Shown here piece after piece: positions 22,510 to 34,499 of a stretch of 64,000 nucleotides of DNA. The notes under the pieces are model-generated. The model was not told the DNA's origin, did not search any database, and saw only the letters and a list, made by a program, of their open reading frames with translations. Positions within the stretch are counted from its first letter, which is position 1, and every line of letters starts with the position of its first letter. The position numbers were made by a program, and so were the translations under genes. This DNA is from Leucaena leucocephala (Eukaryota > Streptophyta > Magnoliopsida > Fabales > Fabaceae): NCBI GenBank assembly GCA_037074615.1, contig CM073534.1, forward strand, positions 7,994,861 to 8,058,860, written 5' to 3'.

Positions 22510-23335
22510 TGAACCTAACCCCTTTAAAAAAAATTGTAAAAAAAGAAAATCCCACTGGACAACTACATACACAGTTACAGAGATATGTTTGTTTTTTGTA
22601 TAAGAAATTTTTGGAAGGAGATTGGACTTACCACGAATCCAATAGTAGGGTAAAGTCTCCCTTCTTTCTAGGGAATACACAGTCACATATATATGTTGAA
22701 ATATAAACAAAAATGCATACTAGAACTTTCGAATATAACCTCAAGTGTGTCCAATCCAACCAGGTCTTTTGGGCCAGTCCCAACATGTGAGGTATGATTG
22801 GGTCTATTAGAGTTAGTTGAACAATGAACACCCTTAACCACGAAGCCTTGAAAATTAGCTTCCCTTCCCTAAAAAATTCTGGGGGCAATACTATATGAAG
22901 TCCCAAATAAGGGGATAATTATCCAAAACTACCAATGACAATTGAAGAGTTAGTAATAATAAGTTATAATGCAAGAATTGACTTGAGACTTTTTGATGAT
23001 TAAGTCTCTTCCTTAGGACTTTATAGTAATTCACCCAAAATTCTACCCCATAGACAAATAAATGCACCGAAATCTATATACCTACAACATTGGAAATACC
23101 TTTCCTGCTTGTCAAATTAGCTAATAATTTTCCTTGTGAAGTAATGACATTCAGTATTTGCTCAAAAAATTAGCTATAACATGTCAACTGCAACAACAAG
23201 AAGAAGCAGCTCAGTGACACGGGTCTTCACTATGTACAATGTTATCATTAAGGAACGTTAAATGAATGAATGATCACTATTGTCATCATTGAGCTATGTA
23301 AAGAGACAATGAACTTTCTATACCTCGCTATATTT
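22510..23335. other. Intergenic, downstream of DUF2062 gene
   Basis: No gene was seen. A 92-codon minus frame (22906-22628) looks random. The stretch just below 23336 would be the 3' untranslated region of the neighbouring gene. Confidence 0.35.
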
Positions 23336-26300
23336 TCAAACATCTCTTACCTTTATCTTGGTTTCTAAGCTTGGATGGCCCATTTTGGGACTTGAAGGAA
23401 CAGAGCCAAACTTTCGAACCAGAATCTTGAAGCATGGTATAAACACCATGTACAGCGTTCCCAGAACAAAAGGCGCTGCAACAAGCCACCCTAATAACTG
23501 CAAAAGTTAAAGAGTCAAATAAATTTCAAACGACGTTAAGGAAGGATCAGAATCAGAAAGCAGCTCAATTGTCTATGATGATTCATGAATAGTGATGTAA
23601 AGTAGCATCATTAGTTCTATGATATTAAAATAAAACTATACAAGTTTCATGGGTAGTTCCATGATGCCATGCTACAATGGACATTTTATTCAGTGACAGG
23701 AATGAATCATGATGCATTCTGGAACATTCAGCACTGTAATTTGGTCCAGAAACAAGGGGAGTAAACAGTTTGGGAATATTTATGTAGGAGATAGGAATTC
23801 AATTCCCACTATCTGCAAAATAATCCAGCATATCACCTCCAGCATTTGCTTTCAAGGGGTTATGACCGTTCAAACCCAACCAAACTTATTCAAATGAGTC
23901 AAGGTTCTTTTTCTAGTCAGACTTTCCAGTCAGTGAAAATAAAAGAATAATATGATGGACCTTGAGCCATTGGACTTGCGATGTTGAAGGCCTATAACCA
24001 AAGAAGGGAACTACAAAATAAGAGAATTGGGCCTGAAGGGAGTGAAACATTGGATAAGGTCAGGACTCATTTCAGAAGAGCCAAGCAAAGAAGTCTTGCA
24101 ATAAAATATGCAGCTTTTAAGGGGGCGAGTCCACACAGAGAGAGCAATTGATTCTCTAGCTCTAGCCTTTTGAAAGCTGGAGGGTGTCTGTTTCTTTTTC
24201 ATTCTGCATTTTATACTTACCTTATGTAAATCCTTGAATCTATCAATTCTAATCTTTCTTTCGGCCAAAAAAAATCAATTCTAATCTTTCTATGACTTGC
24301 GAAACAAATAAAGGCATCATCTATATATAAATAGTATCAGTTTATGCTGGATCCAGCAGTCTCAAAAAAACTATCCTCCTAAGTTTCATTAAAGCCAAAG
24401 GCACGCCACAATAGGTAGAGAAGGAACCACAGTTTTATTTGTGTGAATATACAGAACACATCTGTCTGCTTGATGCAAATATAAAATAAATTATTATAGT
24501 ACCTACCGCATGGGCAATGCTTGAGAAAACTTCATAAGAAGCTTGACCAGTTAGAACTTTCTTTAAAGCATCAGATGTTAAAGGGAAATGAGGTCCCCCA
24601 GTGATAACTTCACCAAACCGCAAATAAGGTACAATGAGACTGAAAATGTCAAAAATATTAAATTAGAAATTAAATCAATGCTCCGAGGGAAGTGTAAAGA
24701 AAAACTGCATAGGTTAAACATCCACAAAAAATTATCCAAGGGAAGCAGGAAGGGCTGTAACAAGAGAAGGGTCATAAAATTGAAAATCTTATAAATAAGG
24801 GGAGTGTAAAGAAATATGAGCGTACTCATGAGATATTTTGCATTCTCTAATTTTTGAAGAGTTCAAAACCCATATACATAGACCGTGTTTGCTTTCACCA
24901 AAAAACAAACAGAAAAGTTTCAGAATGTCTAAAAATATGATCTATTGTTTTAAAGATTTTATTAAAAGTTTTGAAAGTGCTTCTCAAAATAATCAGAAGT
25001 AATTCAGAATAGTTTCTCACTGTAATAAAAAAATATAACCTTTTTTAGAAACTTAAATAAATAATTTAATTTTTCTCAAAAATAAAGTGACTTTTTCGTA
25101 AAATAAGCTGAAGGAAATGTGCCATTATTCCCTGAAGAGTTTTAACGATAGGGTTGAACTTGGGTATAGGGACTCCCTAGTGAAATAGGATGCGCCTATG
25201 CCAAAACTATATTATATGCATGATTTATACCATTATATTGTACAACACTTCATAATTGTCCATTGTATATACATTTACAAGTGTCACAAAGTGTTCCAAA
25301 AATGCAAATAGCAATAAACAATTTGCCTTGAGAAATTAAGAAATAAGAAACTCCTCTTAAGTAAAATTAATAATAACAGAAGTTGTTTACCATATATTTG
25401 CATAAAACACCTGAGAAAACAAACAAATCACCATTGCAATAAAAAAGTTACAAATGGATAGTTTCGAATGTACAGCACCTCAACTCTATCGGAGTAGCAA
25501 TGAAGTTTGCAAGCATCAAAGTCGGAGTGTGACATAATGATCCGAACAATGTAATAGCAAACCCGCAAAGGAATACAGTCACACCTGCATCAAAAAATAA
25601 GCTTGCATGTGAAATCACAGTAGAACTTGGTAGAATTATGTCAGCTTATACTTTAATAATAATTACTACAACTATGACGCTGCTCCTCTGTCTTGAAATA
25701 AAATACAGTTAACATTCTACCATAAAAATCTCCATTTTCCATGCATTGCATATTTGCTTCTATAAAATACTGCTCCGGAAATTACATATAACTGACTATG
25801 CAGATAGCTACCAACATTGAACCAGGGCTACCTATATGGGATTGTGCAAGACTAGTTGATTAGATATTGGAAACTAACACTCGCCCTAACTTACATTATG
25901 TGGTTGTATAAGCTTTAAATTAAAAATTGGCATAATATGGATTCTAACCTTGCTGAACATCTAATCACTATAGATTTAAAAAAGGCACTCCATGCAGTAG
26001 CCAATTTAATTTTTCCATCAACTTGAATCTTCAACCAATCCTATCATCTAGCATCTCCTCAGTTGGTTCAATGAAATAGTTAAAATTAAAAAGTATATTT
26101 ACAGCCATCACCCTCACCATAATCACTGCTAAATCGAAAATAACTGCTCATTTCAGTAGTTATATAGCATTTTCTTCATAATTGAACCACATTTCAAATT
26201 TTAACATTGTAAGGCAGTGGGAAGACAATAAGCAGCCAAGCAAGGTGGACAATCCTCCCTCAAAAGCTATGTGAGAGAATAACTCTACTTAAGCACTCAA

Positions 26301-27240
26301 TTGAGTAACCCTACCCCATAACACTTAATAAGTAATTTAGGCATCCCATACCTTGGTCCTTATCAATTGACCTCCCTTGTAAAACCAACAATCTATTGAC
26401 TACTCTTTGTGACATATCACCCACGTCTTGACCTTCATTAATTAAAACTTTCCATAGGTAGCTTTTTCTAGAGAGACCAACCACCAGCTCTATTACCAAA
26501 TGATATGCACTCAAGCAGGGTGGAAAACCCCTCCTTCTAGCAATTGAGTTGGGAAAACCATTATATTTAAGTATCCCATTTTATAGCCCATACTACTCAA
26601 TGCAATGTTTAGATATCACGTACTACTTTCAAATCAGTTGGCTAGTCCATATAAAGCTGACTACCTTGCAGCTCTATTTTGTGACATTTCACTCATCCTT
26701 CCGGCAACCAAAACGTAGGCAACCCTTCCAGGAGCCACTGACCTCTAGCTCTCATTCCCAACAATAAGCATTTAAGGAGGGCGAATAACCTTTTTCCCAA
26801 AAGATAGCCATTTAGGTGAGAGCTGCCTGATTTAAGTATCCATTGAGCAGTCTATTACTTGTGTAGGACTTAGGTATCATAATACCTTGGTCTTCATTAG
26901 AAGTTCAACAAAAGTGCAGGGATGTTTCTGAGCATGGAACTAGGACACTGCTCTCTATCATTCAACTAAACAATATGGATCTTGGTTACAAGAGCAAAAT
27001 TTCTAATTCACATATTCCAATGTAATGAAGATTGTCTAGTTACAATGAATAAGAAGAGACACTAGAATGACAATGAATATATCCATAGCGGTCTCATTCA
27101 AGTCATTCTATCATACATTTCACAGATATTAAATTTTCAAAACTCTAGAAATGCTTGATAACAACATACCGCATATAGGAAATATTCCCAACGTAATGCC
27201 AAGAGAAGCAGAGAAAGCCAACCTTTTTGGCTCAGCACCT
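23336..27240 (-). CDS. DUF2062-type membrane protein, N-terminal exon missing
   Basis: Four minus-strand exons join in frame: 27240-27170, 25584-25479, 24639-24507 and 23497-23336, the last ending TGA at 23338-23336. They encode about 156 residues. Exon 1 seen has GAEPKRLAFSASLGITLG followed by IFPICG. Exon 2 has VTVFLCGFAITLFGS then HTPTLMLANFIATPIEL. Exon 3 has VPYLRFGEVITGGPHFPL. Exon 4 has LLGWLVAAPFVLGTLYMVF, a membrane segment, and ends KIKVRDV. This order (gly-rich start, hydrophobic core, asn-x-pro type turn, final membrane segment) fits DUF2062 membrane proteins, whose function is not established. All introns are GT-AG. The first seen exon begins mid-codon, so at least one upstream exon is missing; I could not find it between 27241 and 30000. 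Confidence 0.82.
26215..26960. repeat. Repeat-rich intron insert in DUF2062 gene
   Basis: Phrases recur at roughly 280-bp spacing: ACTTAAGCACTCAATTGAG, ATTTAAGTATCCCATT and GATTTAAGTATCCATTGAG, each near AACC, TTGTGACAT and CTTCATTA motifs. On the minus strand ATTTGGTAATAGAGCTGG near 26502-26485 resembles a retroelement primer site. It is a degenerate tandem or LTR-type insert; its class is unclear. Confidence 0.4.
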
Positions 27241-27904
27241 CTGAACAAAAATGGAGAACATTAACCAACATGTAAAACTAATTGCTGGTGTCTCTGGCAG
27301 CCTCATTGTTGAAAGGATGTAAAGCATAACAGCATACAGATAAGATTTCCAATATATTAACAATCTCTTCTATGAAAACATTCACTTTTCAACTTCCTGG
27401 AAAAAAAACCGTATGGCTGCCCAGAAAATGAAAGCCCCCATTTCAGTTCCACATATAAAATCAGTAAACTGAATAAAAATCATAAACAATTAATTATGCT
27501 TTAGATGTAACAAGGCATCTGAAAACAGATTTAATAATTACAAATGCATATTATAGAAAGTAATTCAAACAAACTGATGTGGACGCTCCAGATTTTGTTT
27601 TGGTCAAACTAGTGCATATACTAACCAACTAAACTAAAAATCTTCCATCAAACAGAGAGCCAAGATATTAGAACAAGAACTACATAACAACGAATCAGAG
27701 AGATCTTGGAACACCATCATCCCACACCAACTATTGAAGGAGAGATTTTTGGATCAAAATCCCTGCCTACGAGAATGAGGGCGTTACCACAACAGAGGCA
27801 AGCCAACGGGCTGTCCCATTCATTACAAACCCAAACCATTGAGAACGTATTGAAATTCTTAAACACCAAAAATAAGATATTCTGAAAAAGAACATAATTT
27901 CATA

Positions 27905-28078
27905 GTAATATAATAAAGGACTCAAATTTTGTAAATATAACAAAAACATTTTTGACATTTAAATCATCCTCATGGCCAAGAGAATTTAATCTTCAAAAGA
28001 CAAAAGGAAAATTTTAATTTTTGTATGAGTTGATAAACGCCAGGAAAAAAATGTATACTTTGATTTGTTAAAAATCAT
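27905..28078. repeat. Dispersed direct repeat, copy 1
   Basis: This shares CAAATTTTGTAAATATAA, GACATTTAAAT, GGCCAAGAGAAT and ATGAGTTGATAAA in the same order and spacing with 30118-30275. It is non-coding. Confidence 0.8.
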
Positions 28079-30117
28079 TCATAATTTGAAGAGTAGTGTT
28101 ATTTGTTTCCATTTTCAATTTTTTTTTCTTACCAATCAATAAATACTTATCCGTCAAGCCAAACTCCAAAACGGTGAAATACTGACTTATCACCTAGATT
28201 ATTTTTGGTTTATCACCTAAATTATTGTTCATAAGTGGGGATTATCAATTAACGAAGCAAAAAAACATAATGTATTGGGCTTTGGAGGAGCCAACTGAGC
28301 TACTTCTGTCTCTTATGCTCTCCGTTTGTGTTTGCTTTCTTGCAAAGGTTCCCAAATCATGCTTCATTGACATCAAATATTGGGCTTGGCATTATACCCT
28401 ATTTAACCTTCTAAATTCAAATGTCACCTCGTATATCATGTGTTTGGTTCCTCGTTTTTCTGCTTTCATTTCCCCCGCATTACTATCTCTTGCCAAATCC
28501 CTCCCCCAAACCTTGCATTCTTCTATTTCATTTATGAAGTTCATTGTGGAAGTGGACATGTCCTGATCTGACAATGACAATGTGAATCAACATTGATGAA
28601 GACAATAACAATGGGGAGATAGAGATGAGAGGAAGTGGCAATGAGATTTTTCATGCTAGGATGTGACTGGTGAGGATTTGAAAGATTAAATCAGCTTGTG
28701 GTGCTTTTGTCTAGGTCCTTTGATGATTATTTTTCATCTATTTTTTCTGGTATGCTAGTGGGGAGTTGGCTTTGCTAATTTCAGAGAAGAATGGAAGATT
28801 ACATTTTTCAGGCAAGAAAGGTTCTCACTGGAACTTGGCAAGACTTCTTAATTTTGAGCACAGGAAAATTAATGTTCCCTACCCCTCATCTTACTTAAAC
28901 TCTATAACATCTAAAAAGAGTAAGTTAGACTACTTTATTATCTCTTGCTCCCAAACTTGCTTTTTATTTCAAATCTCAATGGTAGCTCCAACCGTTGTTA
29001 CTTGTAAAAACAAGATATTTTGGGCATTATGTGGAAAAACTTTGTTGCTGTATTTCTTGGCAACCTGATATGGTCTACTTGGAATTCTTTTTTCTTTTTA
29101 CTGAAATTATATTATTATGAGTAGCTACTTATGACATTACTGATATCAGAACTTTGTTGTATACTTTAATATTCAGGGTTGATAATTTAATGACTAGAAT
29201 AGAGAAAGTCAAGTTGATATATACGTTGAGAAGCACCTAAAGAAGGCATTGCCTTCTATCTGCTGCTTCTTTTTCTTGCTGTTTATGTGATAAGTTTGTT
29301 CCATACTTTCTGGTCCCATTAGTATTGCAGTTTGATATGAAGTGTCGATGCATTTGAAGTTAACACACTTTTTTTTTCCTTTCTTTCTTGATTTCTTTGC
29401 CCTTCCCTCATTTTGTAAGTGTTTGTTATCAAAAGCATTAACCTTCACGTCGCAAGGTTATTGGCCAGGTTTCCCCCCTTTGTAAAAAAATGGAGTATTC
29501 ATACCTTATAAATAATTTAATTCATTGAAACTGGTGCATAGTGCATATATAACTGTTAATTGGTTATTTAACACTTGGTAAAAGCATGGAATAACACTTG
29601 CTTTTAATTGTTAATTCATTCATACAAAGTACCATAGCTTTTTTACTTTTGTTGGTATATAATGTTTTTATTTTAATATTAATTATCTTTTACTAAATTT
29701 GGACATAATATTTAATGCTTAATTACTATTAATCATCATTGTAATTTTGATCAAATTATACTATTTTTTAAGGTGATCGTATTTGCAAGTGTTTTGAGGT
29801 AAAAAAAAAGATCATGTTATGAAAAAAAAGGTTAAAAAAAATAGATTACTTTATATTTGATTATAATTGATATCTAATCTCTCCATGCTAAGCACATAGG
29901 AGGGATGATATCTGGCAACACTTGCACCCATAGAACCTCATCAACACTTGCTAGGGGGCATAAAAAATGTGACTTGTTGTCTTAATTGTAAATTAGAGAA
30001 AATAAGTCCGGATGTATAAGCTTCCTGTGTATCGCTCGGGGAAAACCATGCCAGTTATTTTCAAAAAACATACAGATCTATACGATTCATGAGTTTCCCC
30101 CTCTTTGTTTAGCAAAA

Positions 30118-30275
30118 TATAAAAATAAAAGGACCCAAATTTTGTAAATATAATAATAAAATCATTTTAGACATTTAAATTATCTCCCAAGGCCAAGAGA
30201 ATCTAATTTTCTTCAAAAAAGACAGATTTCATTTTTTTATGAGTTGATAAAAGCTAGAGAAAAATGTGTATATAT
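30118..30275. repeat. Dispersed direct repeat, copy 2
   Basis: Partner of 27905-28078, in the same orientation, about 2.2 kb away. It lies just before the gypsy remnant. Confidence 0.8.
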
Positions 30276-30294
30276 ATGTATATATATTTTTTGA

Positions 30295-31075
30295 AAGACT
30301 ATGATTATGAAATCAAATACCATCTAGGTAAATCGAATGTAGTGGGTAACGTCTTAAGTAGAAAGGTGATGCATGTGATAGTTTTGATGTTAAAGGAGTA
30401 TGAATTACTAGAAAGTTCATAGATTGAAGTTTGATGAATATAATCCAACTGAGAAACTGGTGAAACGCGAGTTGTGGGTGATTTGACAGAAGAAATTAGA
30501 GAAGTATAGAAGCAAGAACAATAAGAGCTAGAGTATTACGGAAAGAGACAGAGGATTTTGATATATCACCTCAAGGTTTATTCAAATATGAGAAGAGAAT
30601 CTTCGTTCCTTTGAAAATGGAACTTAGGAAGAAAATTCTAAATGAGGATGAGGCACATAAAAGCAAATATATATTATTTATCTGAGAATGACTAAGATGT
30701 ATAATGATCTTAAAGAATTATTTTGGTAGCCAAGGATGAAGAGTGATGTCATAAAATATGGGCTAGATACCTGACATGTTAAAAAGTTAAAGTAGAACAT
30801 CTGAAATTACTAGAACTTTTGTAAACCCCTAACATTTTTTAGTGGAAATGGGAAAGTGTCACAATAGATTTTATTACGGGTTAGCTACGAACCACGGTAG
30901 GATACAATGCTATATAGGTGGGGGTTGATAGATTAACAAAATCAGCCCACTCTATAGCAATCAAAATTAATTATGAGTTAGAAAAGTTGCAATAGGTGTA
31001 TTGGTAAATGTGTTTTGAGGTGGTAGTAGAATTATTGAAAGGCTTGATCCCCAAAAGAGACCTAAATAATTTTAA
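30295..31075 (+). pseudogene. Ty3/gypsy RNase H end and integrase remnant
   Basis: The plus strand reads YDYEIKYHLGKSNVVGNVLSR (end of gypsy RNase H) at about 30299-30360. EDEAHKSKY, MILKNYFG and VKAEH-like pieces (zinc-binding H2C2 region) follow at 30630-30800. KWESVT-like, FYYGLATNHGRIQCY and INKISPLYSNQN (integrase core with the DRLTKSAHF-type block decayed) lie at about 30840-30970. Many stops and frameshifts show an old copy. The downstream stretch to about 31430 may be its LTR, but no ends were found. Confidence 0.75.
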
Positions 31076-31439
31076 AATTATTTTTTAGAAATTTAGAGCT
31101 TATTTTTTAAAAAAAATTAAGAAAAATAGTTAGAGGTTTTTGTTTAACCTAAAAATATTAGGGATATTATTCTATAAGTTAAAGAAACTATTTAAGGCCT
31201 AAAATATTTATAGTATCTCAGATTAATTTTTGAAATTTATTTAGGAATATTAGAACCGCCAGAAGAGTAAAATAGTAAATTTATTACACCAACTCTAAAA
31301 ATGGAATTGGGCCACACATTAACCCAATTTAAGAACACTTGGACGTGTTGCACTAAGCCCAAAAAGAAGAGCATCAGCTTTGGGCTTAGGATTCATGAAA
31401 TACCGAAATAAGAAGCTTTTGAAGTAAGCTTATATACTT

Positions 31440-31660
31440 ATTGATCGTTCATAGATTCAGTTAGTAAAAAGATATGATGTGAGATTATTTAAATTATGTG
31501 CGATATCTAAAGAGTAGCATTTTGTTGTGATTTTAGTAGCCGCGCTTGAGGAAACATCCTAATTTATAAGTTCCTAAGTTTACGTTTGAGGTTAACTGAT
31601 AACTCGTCTTGTCTGGTATCAACTAAGAGAAATAAAGGCTTCGCCCTACTCTTAGATCAC
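31440..31660 (+). mobile_element. SINE-like element, family 2, copy b
   Basis: This shares TTTGTTGTGATT, TAGCCGCGCTTG, CCTAAGTTTACG, GATAACTCGTCTTG and TTCGCCCTACTCTTAGATC-type wording with 22285-22508. It ends exactly where copia integrase sequence begins at 31661. Confidence 0.65.
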
Positions 31661-31819
31661 ACCAGCACAGAATGGTGTTGCCAAAAGAAAAAATATTACT
31701 TATTAGAAGTAGCCCGTGCCCTTTTATTTCAACTACACATTCCAAAACTTTTTTGGGCAGATACGGTCTCAACTGCTTGTAACAAGTTGGATATGATTGG
31801 CATCTATGCTCTAATTTGA
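31661..31819 (+). pseudogene. Copia integrase fused to pol C-terminus by deletion
   Basis: The reading frame has TEWCCQKKKYYLLEVARALL and PKLFWADTVSTAC, the middle of a copia integrase. It then jumps directly to NKLDMIGIYALI and a stop, the very C-terminus of a copia pol, followed by a purine tract and an LTR. Everything from late integrase through RNase H is missing, so this is an internal deletion derivative. Confidence 0.75.
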
Positions 31820-31826
31820 GGGGGAT

Positions 31827-31989
31827 TGTAGAGATATTATGAGATATATAAATATCCTATAATTAGTATATAGGATAAGATATTATATTATTTTATTAGT
31901 ATCTAGGTTTGTCTAGAATTCTTTATTGTATGTATAAATATCCCTTCAGACTATCAATAAAGTATAAGTATTATTTATCTAAAATAACA
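31827..31989 (+). mobile_element. Copia LTR
   Basis: It starts TGTAGAGATATTATG after the polypurine tract GAGGGGGAT and ends ATAACA. It contains AATAAAG near its end, a poly(A) signal-like motif. It is followed at 32015 by copia gag sequence lacking its N-terminus. Confidence 0.6.
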
Positions 31990-32014
31990 AACTATATTGT
32001 TTCTTTGATCAAGA

Positions 32015-33030
32015 ACCATTCATGTTCCTTCCAATAGCTTGTGAGATATAGGATGTTGTGAAGGATTCCTATGGTTAATGAAAAAATACAGCACTCATAT
32101 TTGATATCCATGCTAAAATTTGGCAGCCAAAGCATGACACTAAATCTCTCAATGATTATTATCTTGCAAAGGTCTCATTGTGGCAAGACTTAGACCTTCT
32201 CCAGAAGAGAATGTGGCACTATACTAACGATGCTAAGCATAGTAAAAAGGACTTGGAAGATCGCCTTTATAAGTATCTTGTTGGTCTCAACCCTATATAT
32301 GATAATGTTTCGAGGATGTCTTCTGGCTCAATATCCTCTACCTTTTGTCCATGAAGCATTTTCTATTCTTCAAAATAAAGAATCCCGCTACCATGTTATG
32401 CCCCTTGGAGACTCAATTGTTCGTACTACCACCACTGAAGCTTTTCCCTTAGTTATACACACTGTTGATCACAAAAATAGTAAGTCCCGTCCTACCTATG
32501 ACAACTGCAAGAAGCTTGGCCATACCAAGGCCACAAGTTGGGATTTTTCATGGAAAACAAAACCAAGAAAAGGCAAGGGTGGTGGGTATGTTGTTGAAAC
32601 TTTAAGAACAGATTATGCAGATTTTCTTACACCAGCTAACCATTGTGATGCACTAAATAAAATCTTGGAGCGACTTACTGCTTTATAAACAGTCACCAAT
32701 CTCCCAAACAACTAGTGGCAATATTTGTCCAATGAGGTAATTTTTAAAAAGTATTGGCTACTATTAAAGGTATGAGTTCTAGAAGTAGCTAGATAGTTTA
32801 TTCAGGTACTTTTATTCAGGTGTCTCTAATCATATGACTAAGGACATATCATTATTCTTTACTTTCACTTTTGTTAAATCCCATCTCACTAATATTATTG
32901 TTGATGCCTCTAATGCTCCTAAAGCTAGAATTGGTAGCATTAGAGTGTCTGACTCCCTTACACTTCATATTGTTCTTCATATTCCTAACTTGAAATACAA
33001 CTTATTATCTGTGCCAATTGGCTAGAGAGG
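32015..33030 (+). pseudogene. Copia gag and protease, decayed
   Basis: Gag begins mid-domain: FLPIACEI, stop, then IFDIHAKIWQPKHDTKSL and LWQDLDLLQKRMWHY near 32095-32220. It continues as KKDLEDRLYKYLVGLNPIYD near 32250-32300. The zinc knuckle near 32500 (DNCKKLGHTKATSWD) has lost two of its cysteines. The protease follows: an open frame from 32834 with TKDISLFFTFTFVKSHL and LHIPNLKYNLLSV. The active-site region just upstream is scrambled by a short duplication (TTATTCAGGT twice, near 32808-32821). Many stops make it non-functional. Confidence 0.85.
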
Positions 33031-34040
33031 AATGTTGCCATGCTGAATTTTTTGCTATTCATTGTGTTTTCCAAGACCTACTTATGTGGATGACGATTGA
33101 CAATGCTAATGAGTTTGATGAGTTTTTACTACTTAGATGAGTGTGGTGATCAGCATTTAAAGTCTTGTCATAAAGTGTCTCTCCATAGGACTAATGATTT
33201 AGAGTTATGGCAAAAATAATTAGGCCATCCTAATTTCCATTACATGTCTCAAATGTTTCCATCTCTTTAATATAATAAAAACACTTCTCAATTTCATTGT
33301 GATTCCTGTGAACTTGCCAAGCACCATCATACCTCTTTTTCCAGTATTCCATATCGTGCTTAAAAACCATTCACAACTATTAATAGTGATTTATGGGGAC
33401 CCTCTCACACCCCAAATCACATAAAATCAAATTGGCTTATAACTTGAATTAATGATCCCACATGTGTAAGTTAAGTGTTTCTCTCATAAGATAAAATTGA
33501 GGTCTCCTCCACTTTCATTCATTTATATAACATGATTGAAACTCAATTTCAAACAATTTCAACTTCTGCATACAGTTAATGGAACAGAGAACTTTGATCA
33601 TTCCTTATCCACCTTTATGAAAGATCATAGTACATAAAGCACTTGCACCTATACCCGATAACAAAATGGTATTGCCAAAAGAAAAAAAACTACCATATTC
33701 TTGAAACAACCCGCACTTGTATGTATATTCAGTGTTAATGTACTAAAGTTTTATTGGGATGATGACATTCTTACTGCCATATTCCTCATTAACCGAACGA
33801 CAAGCAAAACTCTTTCCTTATAACACACCCTTGTAATCCCTTCACCAATTCTACAACCTACTATTCTTGAAAAATGCACTTCCTTTTAAAGGTTTTTGGT
33901 TGTGCATCCTATGTTTATCTACATCACGTAAATAAACTTGATCCAAAAGCTGTCAAATGTATTATCTTCGGATACTCGAGCTCCTAAAAAGGTTATAAGT
34001 GTTGTGATGCCACCTTCCGTGAAGAAGTTCCCCTTTACTA
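33031..34040 (+). pseudogene. Copia integrase, decayed
   Basis: Pre-integrase pieces are visible (HKVSLHRTNDLELWQK at about 33175-33220; CDSCELAKHHHTSFSS near 33300-33345). Core pieces are FKTNCKI-like TYTR, QNGIAKRKK near 33640-33690 and a C-terminal GCASYVYLHHVNKLDPKAVK near 33900-33955. Frames change repeatedly. It lies in the normal order after protease. Confidence 0.75.
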
Positions 34041-34499
34041 GTCTTCATTTTAGGGGGATAATTGGAGTGAACCTTAGACTAAATTACCCATTTAAATACC
34101 TAACACTAAAATAAACCCCTACCTTTCATTGAATATGATCCTAACTCAGAACCTGACCCTAAATCCATCCTTTCTCCAGAACATAATGCAGTGCCTAATG
34201 TTAATCAAGGGAACACGAACTTAGGGGCAGACACTAAAGAATCTATTCAAATCTATACCATAAGACACAACATGTAGAGCTCCTCTAACAACTAGTATAA
34301 GTCAAGAGTTAGAACTAGAGGTAGATCCATGAATAGTGGAAAATAATGAAACTGAACAAGTGCATGGTGATCTTGACTTACCTATTGCAGTGAGAAAATA
34401 GCCTAAGGTTTATCTCGTATCAAGCACTTTCCTCAAATTTTTGTGCTTTCATCTCTCACTTGGATAATGTCAGGATTCCTAATAATATTGATGAAGCCT

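Larger units (their letters stand above)
27250..30290. other. Intergenic DNA upstream of DUF2062 exons
   Basis: No exon could be modelled. Open frames at 28225-28566 and 28766-29068 show no recognisable domain. It contains one copy each of a dispersed repeat at 27905-28078 and 30118-30275. Confidence 0.35.

Noticed and set aside
22628..22906. 92-codon minus frame
   Set aside because: No recognisable domain; appears random.
27413..27455. Candidate first exon for the DUF2062 gene with matching phase (ATGGGGGCTTTC...)
   Set aside because: The donor would be GTTTTTTT, a poor site, and the short peptide does not resemble what precedes the domain in such proteins.
28225..28566. 113-codon plus frame
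   Set aside because: No domain, no splice or promoter support, and composition like chance.
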